From CAIKMD01 sp035552195 (lineage in GTDB: Bacteria > Pseudomonadota > Alphaproteobacteria > ATCC43930 > CGMCC-115725), in NCBI GenBank assembly GCA_035552195.1, contig DASZLU010000149.1:11057-75056 (forward strand): a DNA stretch of 64,000 nt, written 5' to 3'. Every line of letters starts with the position of its first letter. Position 1 is the stretch's first letter. A program made the position numbers and the translations under genes. Positions 41,501 through 49,527 of the stretch are shown piece by piece. The notes under the pieces were generated by a model, which saw nothing but the letters and a program-made list of their open reading frames with translations, did not search any database and had not been told where the DNA came from.

Positions 41501-42053
41501 CTATCAGCACATGCTGGAAGAAGCCGTGGCGGCGGCGCGCAGCGGCGATCCGACGATCGGCGAAGCGAAAGACGAATGGACGCCGCAGATCACTATCGGC
41601 ACGCCGGTGCTGATCCCGGAGACCTACGTCGCCGATCTGCCGGTGCGTCTCGGCCTCTATCGCCGCATCGCGCAGCTCGTCGACCGTCGCGAAATCGATG
41701 CTTTCGCGGCTGAGTTGGTCGATCGCTTCGGGCCACGACCGACCGAGGTCGACAATCTCCTCGACATCATCGCGATCAAGCGCTTCTGCCGCGATGCTGG
41801 CGTCGAGAAGGTCGATGCAGGCGAGAAGGGCGCCTCGATCGCCTTCCGCGGCAACCGCTTCGCTAACCCCGCCGGCCTCGTCGACTTCCTGCAACAGAAC
41901 GCCGCGACCGCGAAGCTGCGTCCGGATCAAAAGCTCGTCATCATGCGCAACTGGGAGGACACGCGCGAGCGGCTGAAAGGCGTGACGGGGATCTTGGGGC
42001 ATTTGGCCCGCATCGCGGCGGCACCGGCGCCGACGGCGGCGATGGTGAAGTAG
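38562..42053 (+). CDS. mfd: Transcription-repair coupling factor Mfd
   Basis: A 1163-residue ATP-dependent translocase of normal length. It has the UvrB-like N-terminal module (FPAWDCLPYDRVSPN), the RNA-polymerase-interacting domain (LQPGDLVVHAEHGVGRYDGL), Walker A GDVGFGKTE, DEEQHFG, TATPIPRTLQLAL, QLRGRIGRS and the LDIRGAGNLLGQEQSG motif, then the C-terminal autoinhibitory domain. It removes RNA polymerase stalled at DNA damage and recruits UvrA. Placed after sdhE. Confidence 0.98.
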   Translation: MTNTDSFFQTRGKHEIASTPEGHDAFVIGGAVARGATKTLLHICRDDGRMARTLQALQFFYPDIEVITFPAWDCLPYDRVSPNAEITSRRIDALTKLTEAGEAPRIVLTTMNAALQRVPPRNAFADRVLRLAVRGSMPVERLISFLGRNGYSRADTVREPGEYAVRGGIVDLYPSGSAAPLRLDFFGDEIENVRMFDALSQRTTGPAEALVVKPVSEVLLDQTSISRFRSRYREQFGTAVNDDPLYEAVSAGHRYIGVEHWLPLFYETLETIFDYLPAAAVSLDHQSDGVRGDRLESIDDFYAARRDTGSVKGAVVYRPVEPKQLFLDAKEWGQILNMRAVVQLSPFGGSADAADGGAKPGMDFAAARADPSRNLFDIVQSQLKDEIAAGKRVLIAAYSAGSGERLGTLLKEHGAGETLSVPCWEDFRRLPPTALGLAVLAVEHGFRFEDTVLVTEQDMLGDRLSRPPRRRANYDQFVAEVATLQPGDLVVHAEHGVGRYDGLSTLDVGGAPHDCLRVIYSGDDKLFVPVENIEVLTRYGTEDANVALDKLGSVSWQSRKSRVKKRIKDIAEELIAVAAQRALKEGEPMAPAEGTYEEFAARFPFPETEDQDKAILDSFNDMASGKPMDRLICGDVGFGKTEVALRAAFVAAMSGTQVAVVVPTTLLARQHFRTFQARFAGLPLKVEQLSRLVNAKQAAQTKKDLAEGKLDIVVGTHSILAKGMAFKHLGLLIIDEEQHFGVTQKERLKQLKANVHVLTLTATPIPRTLQLALAGVREMSVIATPPVDRLAVRTFVLPYDPVVVREAVLRELHRGGQCFYVAPRIQDLDEVQAQLKELVPEAKIIVAHGQMAPTRLEEVMTAFDAREFDVLLSTNIIESGLDIPSANTMIVHRSDMFGLAQLYQLRGRIGRSKLRGYAYLTLPTGKMLTETAQRRLEVMQTLDTLGAGFTLASHDLDIRGAGNLLGQEQSGHVREVGIELYQHMLEEAVAAARSGDPTIGEAKDEWTPQITIGTPVLIPETYVADLPVRLGLYRRIAQLVDRREIDAFAAELVDRFGPRPTEVDNLLDIIAIKRFCRDAGVEKVDAGEKGASIAFRGNRFANPAGLVDFLQQNAATAKLRPDQKLVIMRNWEDTRERLKGVTGILGHLARIAAAPAPTAAMVK

Positions 42054-42107
42054 GCTAGCGCTTTTAGCTCTTTGTTCTTGGCTCTTCGTTCTTTCTCGCT
42101 TTCTTAT

Positions 42108-42163
42108 TTTATTCGCTTCCCCCCGCGAAAGCGGGGCCCAATGAAAATTAGAAAGCGAATAAA
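42108..42163. repeat. Nested hairpins after mfd, including a GAAA-loop stem
   Basis: CCCCGC-GAAA-GCGGGG (42121-42136) is a perfect 6-base stem with a GNRA-type loop and R2-like core. It is enclosed by TTTATTCGCTT (42108-42118) and AAGCGAATAAA (42153-42163), perfect inverted arms. The structure lies between the convergent stops of mfd and the DsbA-like gene and may end transcription or protect 3' ends in both directions. Confidence 0.7.
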
Positions 42164-42196
42164 GCGAGGAAGTGAATAAAAACAGGGAGGCGAAAA

Positions 42197-42847
42197 TCAG
42201 GAGCTAACCGCCGGCGCCGGTGCCCCGTTCAGCACCAGATCGAATACCGGCAGGAAGAATTCCGGCTCTTGTGCGCCCGATATCGCGTATTGGCCGGCGA
42301 AGATGTAGCAGGGGACGGCGTTGACGCCGAGGCGGCGGGCATTGCGGTCTTCGGCGACGATCTCGTCGCGCTCGCTCTCGCCAGAGAGGAAGGCGCGCGT
42401 CTCGCGCTCGTCGAGCCCAGCGTCGCCGGCGATCTTGGCGAGAGTCGCGAGATCGCCGACATCGCGGCCCTGCAGGAAATAGCCTTCGAAGAGTCGTGTC
42501 ACGATATCGTTGCCTGCGCCTTGCCTCGTGGCGTAGCGGATCAGGCGATGGGCGTTGCGCGTGTTCGGGCTGCGCTTGATCTTGTCGAACGCGAAATCGA
42601 TACCGACCGTCGCACCGGCTTCGGCGATGGTCTGGTGGATGCGGCGCGAGTGGCCGCTGTCGCCGAATTTGGTGGCGATGTAATCGGCGCGCGCCATGCC
42701 TTCGGCGGGCATATCGGGGTTGAGCTGGAACGGTCGCCAGGTGATCTCGGTCTCAATCTCGGGCCTCATCCCCAGCGCCTTTTCCAAGCGCCGCTTGCCG
42801 ATGAAGCACCAGGGACACACGACGTCGGAGATGATGTCGATCTGCAT
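42197..42847 (-). CDS. DsbA-family oxidoreductase (FrnE/2-hydroxychromene-2-carboxylate isomerase-like)
   Basis: A 216-residue cytoplasmic protein from ATG 42847; the longer open frame upstream is antisense to the SDR gene and is not coding. The CPWC motif is at residues 11-14, followed by FIGKRRLEKAL. WRPFQLNPDMP and the C-terminal VNAVPCYIFAGQYAISGAQ with the cis-proline typify the FrnE/polyketide-synthesis-type DsbA branch. It probably handles disulfides or glutathione adducts in the cytoplasm. It is divergent from an SDR gene. Confidence 0.9.
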   Translation of the reverse strand: MQIDIISDVVCPWCFIGKRRLEKALGMRPEIETEITWRPFQLNPDMPAEGMARADYIATKFGDSGHSRRIHQTIAEAGATVGIDFAFDKIKRSPNTRNAHRLIRYATRQGAGNDIVTRLFEGYFLQGRDVGDLATLAKIAGDAGLDERETRAFLSGESERDEIVAEDRNARRLGVNAVPCYIFAGQYAISGAQEPEFFLPVFDLVLNGAPAPAVSS

Positions 42848-42893
42848 GGCGCCAGTATAGCGCATGGCCGGAGTGCCGCGTAGGATGGCGCGC

Positions 42894-43658
42894 ATGGCCG
42901 ATTTCGCCTTGGACGGAAAGATCGCGTTGGTGACCGGCGCCTCGCGCGGGCTTGGCCGGCACTTCGCCGGCGTATTGGCGCACGCCGGTGCCGCGGTCGC
43001 GCTTGCTGCGCGCAACGAGGCGTTGCTGGCCGAGGCGAAACGCGAGATCGAAGCCGCTGGCGGCCGCGCCGCATCGGTGCTGCTCGATGTCGCCGACGGC
43101 AAGAGCGTCAAAGCCTGCGTTGCCGCGGTCGAGCAAGCGCTTGGGCCGATCGATATCCTCGTCAACAATGCGGGCATCGCGGTGTCGAAGCCGCTCTTGG
43201 AGCATAACGAAGAAGACTGGGATCGCGTCCTCGATACCAATCTCAAAGGCGCGTGGTTGATGTCGCGCGAGCTGGCATCGCGCTGGCTCGAGCTGAAGCA
43301 CGCCGGGCGCATCATCAATATCTCATCGTTGCTGGCGCTGCGCACGAGCCGCAGCGTGCCGAGCTATACCGCGGCCAAGGCCGGGCTCGATCATCTGACT
43401 CGCACCATGGCGGTCGAGCTTGGGCGTTTTGGGATTACCGTGAATGCGATCGCGCCGGGCTATGTCGAGACCGACATGAATCGCGATTTCCTACAGAGCA
43501 ACACCGGCAAGGCGCTGATCGCGCGCATTCCGGCCGGCCGCGCCGGCGCGCCCGATGATCTCGACGGCGCGCTGTTGCTGCTCGCTTCGCCGGCCGGCGC
43601 TTATCTCAACGGCGTCGTCCTGCCGGTCGACGGCGGCCACGCGGTGAGCGTCGTTTAA
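42894..43658 (+). CDS. Short-chain dehydrogenase/reductase (SDR, classical)
   Basis: A 254-residue NAD(P)-dependent oxidoreductase. It has TGASRGLG (cofactor loop), NNAGIA, a catalytic Ser in INISSLL, YTAAK (Tyr and Lys), and PGYVETDMN. ATG 42894 follows AGGA with good spacing; ATGs at 42864 and 42885 are in frame. The FabG-like features do not fix the substrate. It is convergent with the receiver gene, stops overlapping by four bases. Confidence 0.92.
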   Translation: MADFALDGKIALVTGASRGLGRHFAGVLAHAGAAVALAARNEALLAEAKREIEAAGGRAASVLLDVADGKSVKACVAAVEQALGPIDILVNNAGIAVSKPLLEHNEEDWDRVLDTNLKGAWLMSRELASRWLELKHAGRIINISSLLALRTSRSVPSYTAAKAGLDHLTRTMAVELGRFGITVNAIAPGYVETDMNRDFLQSNTGKALIARIPAGRAGAPDDLDGALLLLASPAGAYLNGVVLPVDGGHAVSVV

Positions 43659-44026
43659 GCGGCTTCGAGGCAGCTTCTGATCCGGCCCAACAGGTCGTCG
43701 GGATCGAAAGGCTTCGGCAGGGCGTCGACCGCGCCCAGCTTGCGCGCGATCTGCAGGAAGTCGGTATTGCCGATACGGCCGCCGCCCGAGATCGCGATGA
43801 TCTTGGTGCCCGGGAATTCGGCGAGAAGCTGGCGGATCGTACCGATCCCTTCCTGTTGCGGCATGATGATGTCGGAGATGACGAGATCGGGCATCTCCTT
43901 GCGGAACTGATTGATGCCCTCGAGACCGTCATTCGCCGTGACGACGGTGTAACCCGCTGTCTGGAGAATCCGCATCATGGTGTTGCGGACGATCGCGTTG
44001 TCCTCAATGACCAATATCTTCTTCAT
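43655..44026 (-). CDS. Single-domain response regulator (receiver)
   Basis: A 123-residue CheY-like receiver starting MKKILVIEDN at ATG 44026. The acidic pocket is E8/D9, the phosphoacceptor is Asp52 (VISDIIMP), and the conserved lysine is Lys105 (LPKPFD). No output domain is present. It lies 47 bases downstream of the nine-PAS kinase on the same strand, so it is the likely direct target of that kinase, passing phosphate on or acting by protein contact. Confidence 0.93.
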   Translation of the reverse strand: MKKILVIEDNAIVRNTMMRILQTAGYTVVTANDGLEGINQFRKEMPDLVISDIIMPQQEGIGTIRQLLAEFPGTKIIAISGGGRIGNTDFLQIARKLGAVDALPKPFDPDDLLGRIRSCLEAA

Positions 44027-44073
44027 GACGAAAACTCTTCCCTCGTAAAAGCTATTTACGCCGCGTTCCCTCG

Positions 44074-47000
44074 TCACGCGACGGCGGCAATATCCATATC
44101 TTCGTCGACACTCTTCACCGGCAACGTGATGGTGAATTCCGTTCCTTCGCCAGGTACGCTCTTCACGTCGATCGTGCCGCCGAGGCTGGTCACGATGCCA
44201 TGCACCACCGAAAGCCCGAGGCCCGTGCCTTCGCCCACCGATTTGGTGGTGAAGAACGGCTCGAACATGCGATGCACGATCTCGGGGCTCATGCCGCAGC
44301 CGGTATCGGCGACTTTGAGCCGGATCATGCGCGATATCTCGGGCTCGCTGGTAGGTTCTTCAAGCGTAACGGTGACACGGCCGAAATTGTTGCCGATGGC
44401 GTGAGCGCCATTGGTGACGAGATTGACCACGATCTGCTGCAATTGCGTGCCGTCGGCGGAAATCGGCGCGATCGGCGCGATGTTCTCGACGATTTCGATC
44501 GTGCTTGGCACGCTGGCGCGCAGCATCTGCAGCGCTTCCCGCATCCGCAGCGCGACGTCGGTCGGCGCCGCGAGCATTTCCTGCTTGCGGCTGAAGGCGA
44601 GGATCTGGCGCACCAGATCGCGCGCCTGGAGACTGGCTTGATGGATGGTCTCAAGGTCGATGCGCGCCGGCGCGTCCTCGGGGATTTCCTGCATCGCGAG
44701 CTTGGATAGCGCCTGGATCGGCACCAGCGTGTTGTTGAGATCGTGTGCGATGCCGCCGGCGAGCGTGCCGAGCGCGGTGAGCTTCTCGGAATGGCGCAGC
44801 TGCATCTCTAGCTCGGTCTGACGTTGGCTCGCCAACTCCTTGTCGGTGATGTCCATCATCGCGATCGAGATGTAGATCGGCTGCCCGGCCTCGTCATAGA
44901 TAACGTCAGCTTGCGACTGGAGCATGCGCTGATCACCGTTGGGACGGACGATGCGGAAGCGCATGCTGCTGTTGACGTGCTCCTGGTGGCGGCGGCGCAG
45001 CACGTCGATCACCAGCGAGCGGTCCTCGGGATGAACGAAGTCGAGCAGCTTCTCGGCGCTCGGCGTGTAGGTCGCCGGATCGACGCCGAAGATGCGATAG
45101 GTTTCGTCCGACCAGATGACCTCGCTGGTGCGAAGATTGCGCTCGACCGCGCCGATATGCGCGATCTGCTGCGTGCGGTGGAGTCGCGTTTGGCTGTCGT
45201 GCAGCGATTGCTGCACTTCTTTCATGCGGGTGATATCGACACGCAGCCCGGCGAGGCCACCGCCCGACATCGGACGCTCGGCAACCAGGATCCAGCGGCC
45301 ACTGCACGTCTGGACCTCATGCGGTTCGCTGGACGAGCGCCGCCGGTGTAGCATCTGCGCGATCCAATCCTCATCTCTGCCGTTGTTTTTCGGCCGGTAG
45401 CCGCGCGCCAGCCGCGCGTGCAACAGATCGGCGTATTGAACGCCCGGCACTATGAGATCGGCGATTTCGGGATAGAGCCGGCGGTAACCCTCATTACAGA
45501 TCACCAGTCGATCGTTCGCGTCGTAGATGACAAAGCCCTCGGAGATGCTCTCGATCGCATCGCGCAGCAAAACTTCGAGTTCGCGCTGGCGCTGCTCGGC
45601 GGCGTGACGCTCGGTGATGTCGGTGAAAGTAGCGATCAACGCGATAGCCTGGTCTTCGTCGTCGCACAGCACGTCGGATTCGCGGCGGAGCCAGCGCTCG
45701 GTGCCGTCGGAAAGAACCGCGCGATATTCGAGCGGCGGTGTCGCCTGGCCGTGGGTGCCCGCATCGAGCGCCGCCGCGAGCTTGCCGCGATCGTCGGGAT
45801 GCGCCAGCGCGAGGAAGCCCTCAGGGGCGGTCGGGAAGGTCTCGCGCGAAACGCCGAAAAGGCGGAACATTTCCTCCGACCATTCGACCTTCCCGGTGGC
45901 GAGATCGCGCATAATGCTTCCGGTCTTGGCGACCCGCTGCGCGCGCGCGAGCGCCGCCTGACTCCCGCGCAGCGAATCCTGCGCCGTCTTGAGCTCGGTG
46001 ATGTCCTGGAATGTGCTGAGACGCCCGATCGGCTTGCCGTCGGCATCGCGCATAATCTCCGCTTCGCGATGAACCCAGCGGACGGCGTCGTCGGAGCGCA
46101 CGAGGCGGTATTCGAGCGGCGGAATGGCGTTGCCCTCCCGGCCGAGGACGAGCGATTCATCCACCAGTGCGCGATCGTCCGGATGGACGAGCGCGAGGAA
46201 GGCGTCGGGATTGGGCACGAATGAGTCGGGATCCAAGCCGGTGATGCGGTACATCTGCTCGGACCATTGGCTCTTGCGGTTGCGGTAGTCGTGGACGGCA
46301 CAACCGACATTCGCGACGCGCTGGGCCCGGCTCAGCATCGCTTCCTTCTCGCGCAGCGACACTCGGGTCGCGTTGAGCTCGGTGATGTCCTGGAAGATCG
46401 CGAGCCAGCCGATTACCGCACCGTCTGCGTCGTGCCACGGCGCCCCTTCGCTGTATAGCCAGCGCACGGCGCCATCGGGGCGGATGATGCGATATTCATA
46501 GGCGCGGCCGGTCACGTCCTCATTGCTTCGCTTGATCGCGTCTTCGGCGATCGCGCGGTCCTCGGGATGGACGAGGGCGAGGAAGTCCGGCGCCGCCAGC
46601 GCACCGTTGCTGGGATCGACCCCGAATATCCGGAACATCTCGTCGGACCAGTTGAGCGTGTTGTCGGACAGGTTGCGTACCGCGGTGCCGAGCTTCGCGA
46701 CGTGCTGTGCGCGGCTAAGGATCGCTTCCTTCTCGCGGAGCGTATTCTGGGCCGTCTTCACCGCCGTGACATCGACCCTGAGGCCGGCGGTTCCGCCGCT
46801 GCTGGTGCGCCGCTCGGAGATGAGCACCCAGCGGCCGTCTTCGATCTGCGTCTCCACCGGCTCGCCGGGCGCGCGATGCTGGGCCAAGCGCCGCGCCAGC
46901 CACTCTTCCCGACCGTCAAGGCGCCGGTTGGCCGCCGAGCGCAGAATGTCCTCATAGCGTGCGCCTGGCTTCAGCAGTTCCGTCGCGTTCGGATAGAGGC

Positions 47001-49383
47001 GACGGAAGGCTTCGTTGCAAAGGACGAGACGATCGTCCTTATCGTAAAGGACGAAGCCTTCCGAGATGCTTTCGATTGCGTCGCGCAGCAGGATCTCGAG
47101 CTCGCGATGGCGCAGATCGGCCTCGCGTTTCTCGGTGATGTCCTTGTAGGTCGTGAGCCGTATGGTCGGCGTGCCGCCGTCGCCCCAGAAATCGGCCTCA
47201 CGGTGAACCCAGCGGATCGTGCTGTCGGGACGGACAATGCGGAACTCGCAGGGAGGGTCGGCCTGCGCTTGGGCGCCCTGGCTGATCAGCGCCTCGACCT
47301 GCGCCCGATCCTCGGGATGGATGAGAGCAAGAAAATTCTCGGTCCGGGCCTCGAACGTGGCGCGTTCGACACCGAAGATGCGATAGATCTCGTCGGACCA
47401 TTCGGTTTTTTTGGTCACGAGATTGTGTACGACACTGCCGGTGCCGGACAACTTCTGCGCTCGGTTGAGCATTAACTGGCTTTCGCGCAGCGAATCCTGC
47501 GCCTGCTTGAGCGCGGTGATATCGATGCGCAGGCCGGCGATGCTGCCGTCCGACATGCGGCGCTCGGAGCGCAGCACCCAGCGGCCGTCGCTGAGCCGTG
47601 TCTCTTCCGGCTCGCCCGGCTCGCGATGCTTGCGCAGCCGCTCGGCCAGCCATGCCTCCTCGCGGCCCTTAGCTTCGGGATAGCGACCGGCGGCGAGTGC
47701 CGCGCGCATCGAATCCTCGTAGCGCGAGCCCACGACCATGCGGTCGGCGTTCTCGGGATACATCTTGCGATAGGCGTCGTTCCAGACGACAAGCCGGTCA
47801 TCCTTGTCGTAGATAACAAAGCCTTCGGCGATATTTTCGACGGCGTCGCGCAATCGCGTGTCGGCGCGCAACGCGCGCTCGCGGGTCTCGATCAATTCCG
47901 TCTCGTCGCTGACCGTGCCGCGGTAGCCGAGGAACGAGCCGTCATCGGCGAAGATCGGCTTGCCGCTGACGCAGACGTGGAAACGGCCGTCGGGCAGATT
48001 GAGCGCGAACCGGAATTGGCGGAACGGTTGACGCGCATCGAGCACCGCTTTGTGCTCGCGCCATACCGCGTCGGTTTCGGGATCGGCACCGGCTTGAGCC
48101 CACCGGGTTTTGCCGATCAGGCTGACCTTGGGCTGGTGCGCCCCGGCGATCAGGGTGAAGCGATGCTCGGCATCGGTCTCCCAAATCCAATCGCTGCCGA
48201 CCTCCGCGATGTCGCGAAAGCGCGCCTCGCTCTGCTGGGCATCGCGCATCGCCGCTTCGGCGTTCATGCGTGCCTTTTCGATATCCTCACGCGCCTCGAC
48301 CTCGCGATCGGCGCGCGCTCGTTCTTCGATGATCTGCGCCTGGCTTTGCAGTTGGCGCATCACCATCCACAGTGCGACGCCGACGAGTATGAGCAACGCG
48401 CCGCCACCGAGACCGGTCGCGAGGAATTCGTCGTTCCACGGCGCGAGCATGGCCGAAGCCGATTGCCGCACTTCGACGGCGAGGGGAAGATTTTCCAGCC
48501 GGCGTCGCGCGATCGCGATCGCGTTGCCGCTCGGATCTTGGCCCCAATAGGAGAGAAGCCCGTTGCTCGGCACCGGACGGTTGAAATCGGGTGGGGCAGC
48601 ATCGATCGCGGTACCGGAGTCGACCGGCGAGCGTGCCAGCAGGAGACCGTCGGTACGCCATAGCGCCATTGACTTGCCGTCGCCGACGAGTGCGTCGAGG
48701 TAGTTGCTGTAGAGGTCCTGGAAATAGTCGGCGTGAACCGCGCCGAGGACGATGCCGACGAAGGCTCCATTGGGCGCGTTGAGGCGCTTGCCGATATAGA
48801 TCACCAATTTGCCGTCGCTGCCCTTCAGCGGCGGACTGATGTAAGCGGAGATCTCCGGATGATCGCGCAGCCGCGCGAAATACTCGCGATCCGACACATT
48901 TGTCTGCTGGTTCACCGGATAGCTGCGGGTCCGATTGACGATATCGCCTTCAGAGGTCGCGATCGCTAGGGCAACGAGTTGCGGAACGCTGGCCATCTTG
49001 GCGCGGAGGAGGCGGAAGGTTCCTTCATCGCTGGTCGCCTTGCGCAGGGCGGCAGCCGTGTCCACGTTCTCGGCCTGAAGGTCGGCGGAAATACCATCGA
49101 GCGTGATGCTGACGTTCTCGAAGGCGCGTTCGCTCAGCGCCGTGGCGAGAAGGTCGAGCGAGGCGACGTCCGTAAGCCCATCGTCGAGTTGGGCTTGCTC
49201 CAGGCGCCAGAGCATAATTCCGGTGAGGCTGACGATCACGACCGCGACAATCATCGCACCGCCGAGGAGGCGACGGATCAGCCGCCGGCGGTCCCGCTCC
49301 ACCCTGCTAGGCAGTTGCGAGCCAGCTTGCGTGTTCACCGTAGGCGAAGTCTTGCCCGAGCCGCTGGAAGCGGATGAATCCAC
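44074..49383 (-). CDS. Membrane sensor histidine kinase with Cache-like sensor and nine PAS domains
   Basis: A 1769-residue kinase. One membrane span near residues 38-58 and another near 320-342 flank an extracytoplasmic Cache-like sensor. About nine PAS domains follow at roughly 385-505, 505-620, 642-755, 762-875, 892-1005, 1021-1135, 1145-1265, 1270-1385 and 1402-1515. Three (2, 4, 8) are of one type (EGFV.YD..DRLV) and five (3, 5, 6, 7, 9) of another (W S(D/E)E (M/I/T)(F/Y)R), which points to repeated internal duplication. The phosphoacceptor His is near 1545 (GGIAHDLNN). The ATP-binding part has NLVTNGAHAIG, DTGCGM and GTGLGLS. The start is GTG, after GAGAGGG. Confidence 0.93.
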   Translation of the reverse strand: MDSSASSGSGKTSPTVNTQAGSQLPSRVERDRRRLIRRLLGGAMIVAVVIVSLTGIMLWRLEQAQLDDGLTDVASLDLLATALSERAFENVSITLDGISADLQAENVDTAAALRKATSDEGTFRLLRAKMASVPQLVALAIATSEGDIVNRTRSYPVNQQTNVSDREYFARLRDHPEISAYISPPLKGSDGKLVIYIGKRLNAPNGAFVGIVLGAVHADYFQDLYSNYLDALVGDGKSMALWRTDGLLLARSPVDSGTAIDAAPPDFNRPVPSNGLLSYWGQDPSGNAIAIARRRLENLPLAVEVRQSASAMLAPWNDEFLATGLGGGALLILVGVALWMVMRQLQSQAQIIEERARADREVEAREDIEKARMNAEAAMRDAQQSEARFRDIAEVGSDWIWETDAEHRFTLIAGAHQPKVSLIGKTRWAQAGADPETDAVWREHKAVLDARQPFRQFRFALNLPDGRFHVCVSGKPIFADDGSFLGYRGTVSDETELIETRERALRADTRLRDAVENIAEGFVIYDKDDRLVVWNDAYRKMYPENADRMVVGSRYEDSMRAALAAGRYPEAKGREEAWLAERLRKHREPGEPEETRLSDGRWVLRSERRMSDGSIAGLRIDITALKQAQDSLRESQLMLNRAQKLSGTGSVVHNLVTKKTEWSDEIYRIFGVERATFEARTENFLALIHPEDRAQVEALISQGAQAQADPPCEFRIVRPDSTIRWVHREADFWGDGGTPTIRLTTYKDITEKREADLRHRELEILLRDAIESISEGFVLYDKDDRLVLCNEAFRRLYPNATELLKPGARYEDILRSAANRRLDGREEWLARRLAQHRAPGEPVETQIEDGRWVLISERRTSSGGTAGLRVDVTAVKTAQNTLREKEAILSRAQHVAKLGTAVRNLSDNTLNWSDEMFRIFGVDPSNGALAAPDFLALVHPEDRAIAEDAIKRSNEDVTGRAYEYRIIRPDGAVRWLYSEGAPWHDADGAVIGWLAIFQDITELNATRVSLREKEAMLSRAQRVANVGCAVHDYRNRKSQWSEQMYRITGLDPDSFVPNPDAFLALVHPDDRALVDESLVLGREGNAIPPLEYRLVRSDDAVRWVHREAEIMRDADGKPIGRLSTFQDITELKTAQDSLRGSQAALARAQRVAKTGSIMRDLATGKVEWSEEMFRLFGVSRETFPTAPEGFLALAHPDDRGKLAAALDAGTHGQATPPLEYRAVLSDGTERWLRRESDVLCDDEDQAIALIATFTDITERHAAEQRQRELEVLLRDAIESISEGFVIYDANDRLVICNEGYRRLYPEIADLIVPGVQYADLLHARLARGYRPKNNGRDEDWIAQMLHRRRSSSEPHEVQTCSGRWILVAERPMSGGGLAGLRVDITRMKEVQQSLHDSQTRLHRTQQIAHIGAVERNLRTSEVIWSDETYRIFGVDPATYTPSAEKLLDFVHPEDRSLVIDVLRRRHQEHVNSSMRFRIVRPNGDQRMLQSQADVIYDEAGQPIYISIAMMDITDKELASQRQTELEMQLRHSEKLTALGTLAGGIAHDLNNTLVPIQALSKLAMQEIPEDAPARIDLETIHQASLQARDLVRQILAFSRKQEMLAAPTDVALRMREALQMLRASVPSTIEIVENIAPIAPISADGTQLQQIVVNLVTNGAHAIGNNFGRVTVTLEEPTSEPEISRMIRLKVADTGCGMSPEIVHRMFEPFFTTKSVGEGTGLGLSVVHGIVTSLGGTIDVKSVPGEGTEFTITLPVKSVDEDMDIAAVA

Positions 49384-49397
49384 GACGACATCCCTCT

Positions 49398-49415
49398 CGG
49401 GGGCAGGAGCCCCCG
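49398..49415 (-). other. Leader hairpin before the PAS kinase gene
   Basis: CGGGGGC and GCCCCCG form a perfect 7-base stem. In the kinase transcript the loop reads UCCU, which is complementary to AGGA-type ribosome sites, and the stem ends directly before the GAGAGGG ribosome site of the GTG start. It could reduce or tune translation. Called from base pairing only. Confidence 0.5.
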
Positions 49416-49527
49416 CAGTGGGATTTATGGCATTTGCAAACTAACACTTTGCTAACCCAGTGAGCCGCGGGCGGATTCAAAGGACACGCGAGGGCCCTCA
49501 ACGGGCCGATCCGCAGCGGGAGCGGGC

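Noticed and set aside
39594..42002. An 802-codon open frame antisense to mfd
   Set aside because: mfd is certain. The antisense frame is rich in His, Arg and Asp, has no motif, and is typical of a shadow frame.
42848..43345. N-terminal extension of the DsbA-like frame
   Set aside because: It is antisense to the SDR gene. CPWC is at the expected place when ATG 42847 is used.
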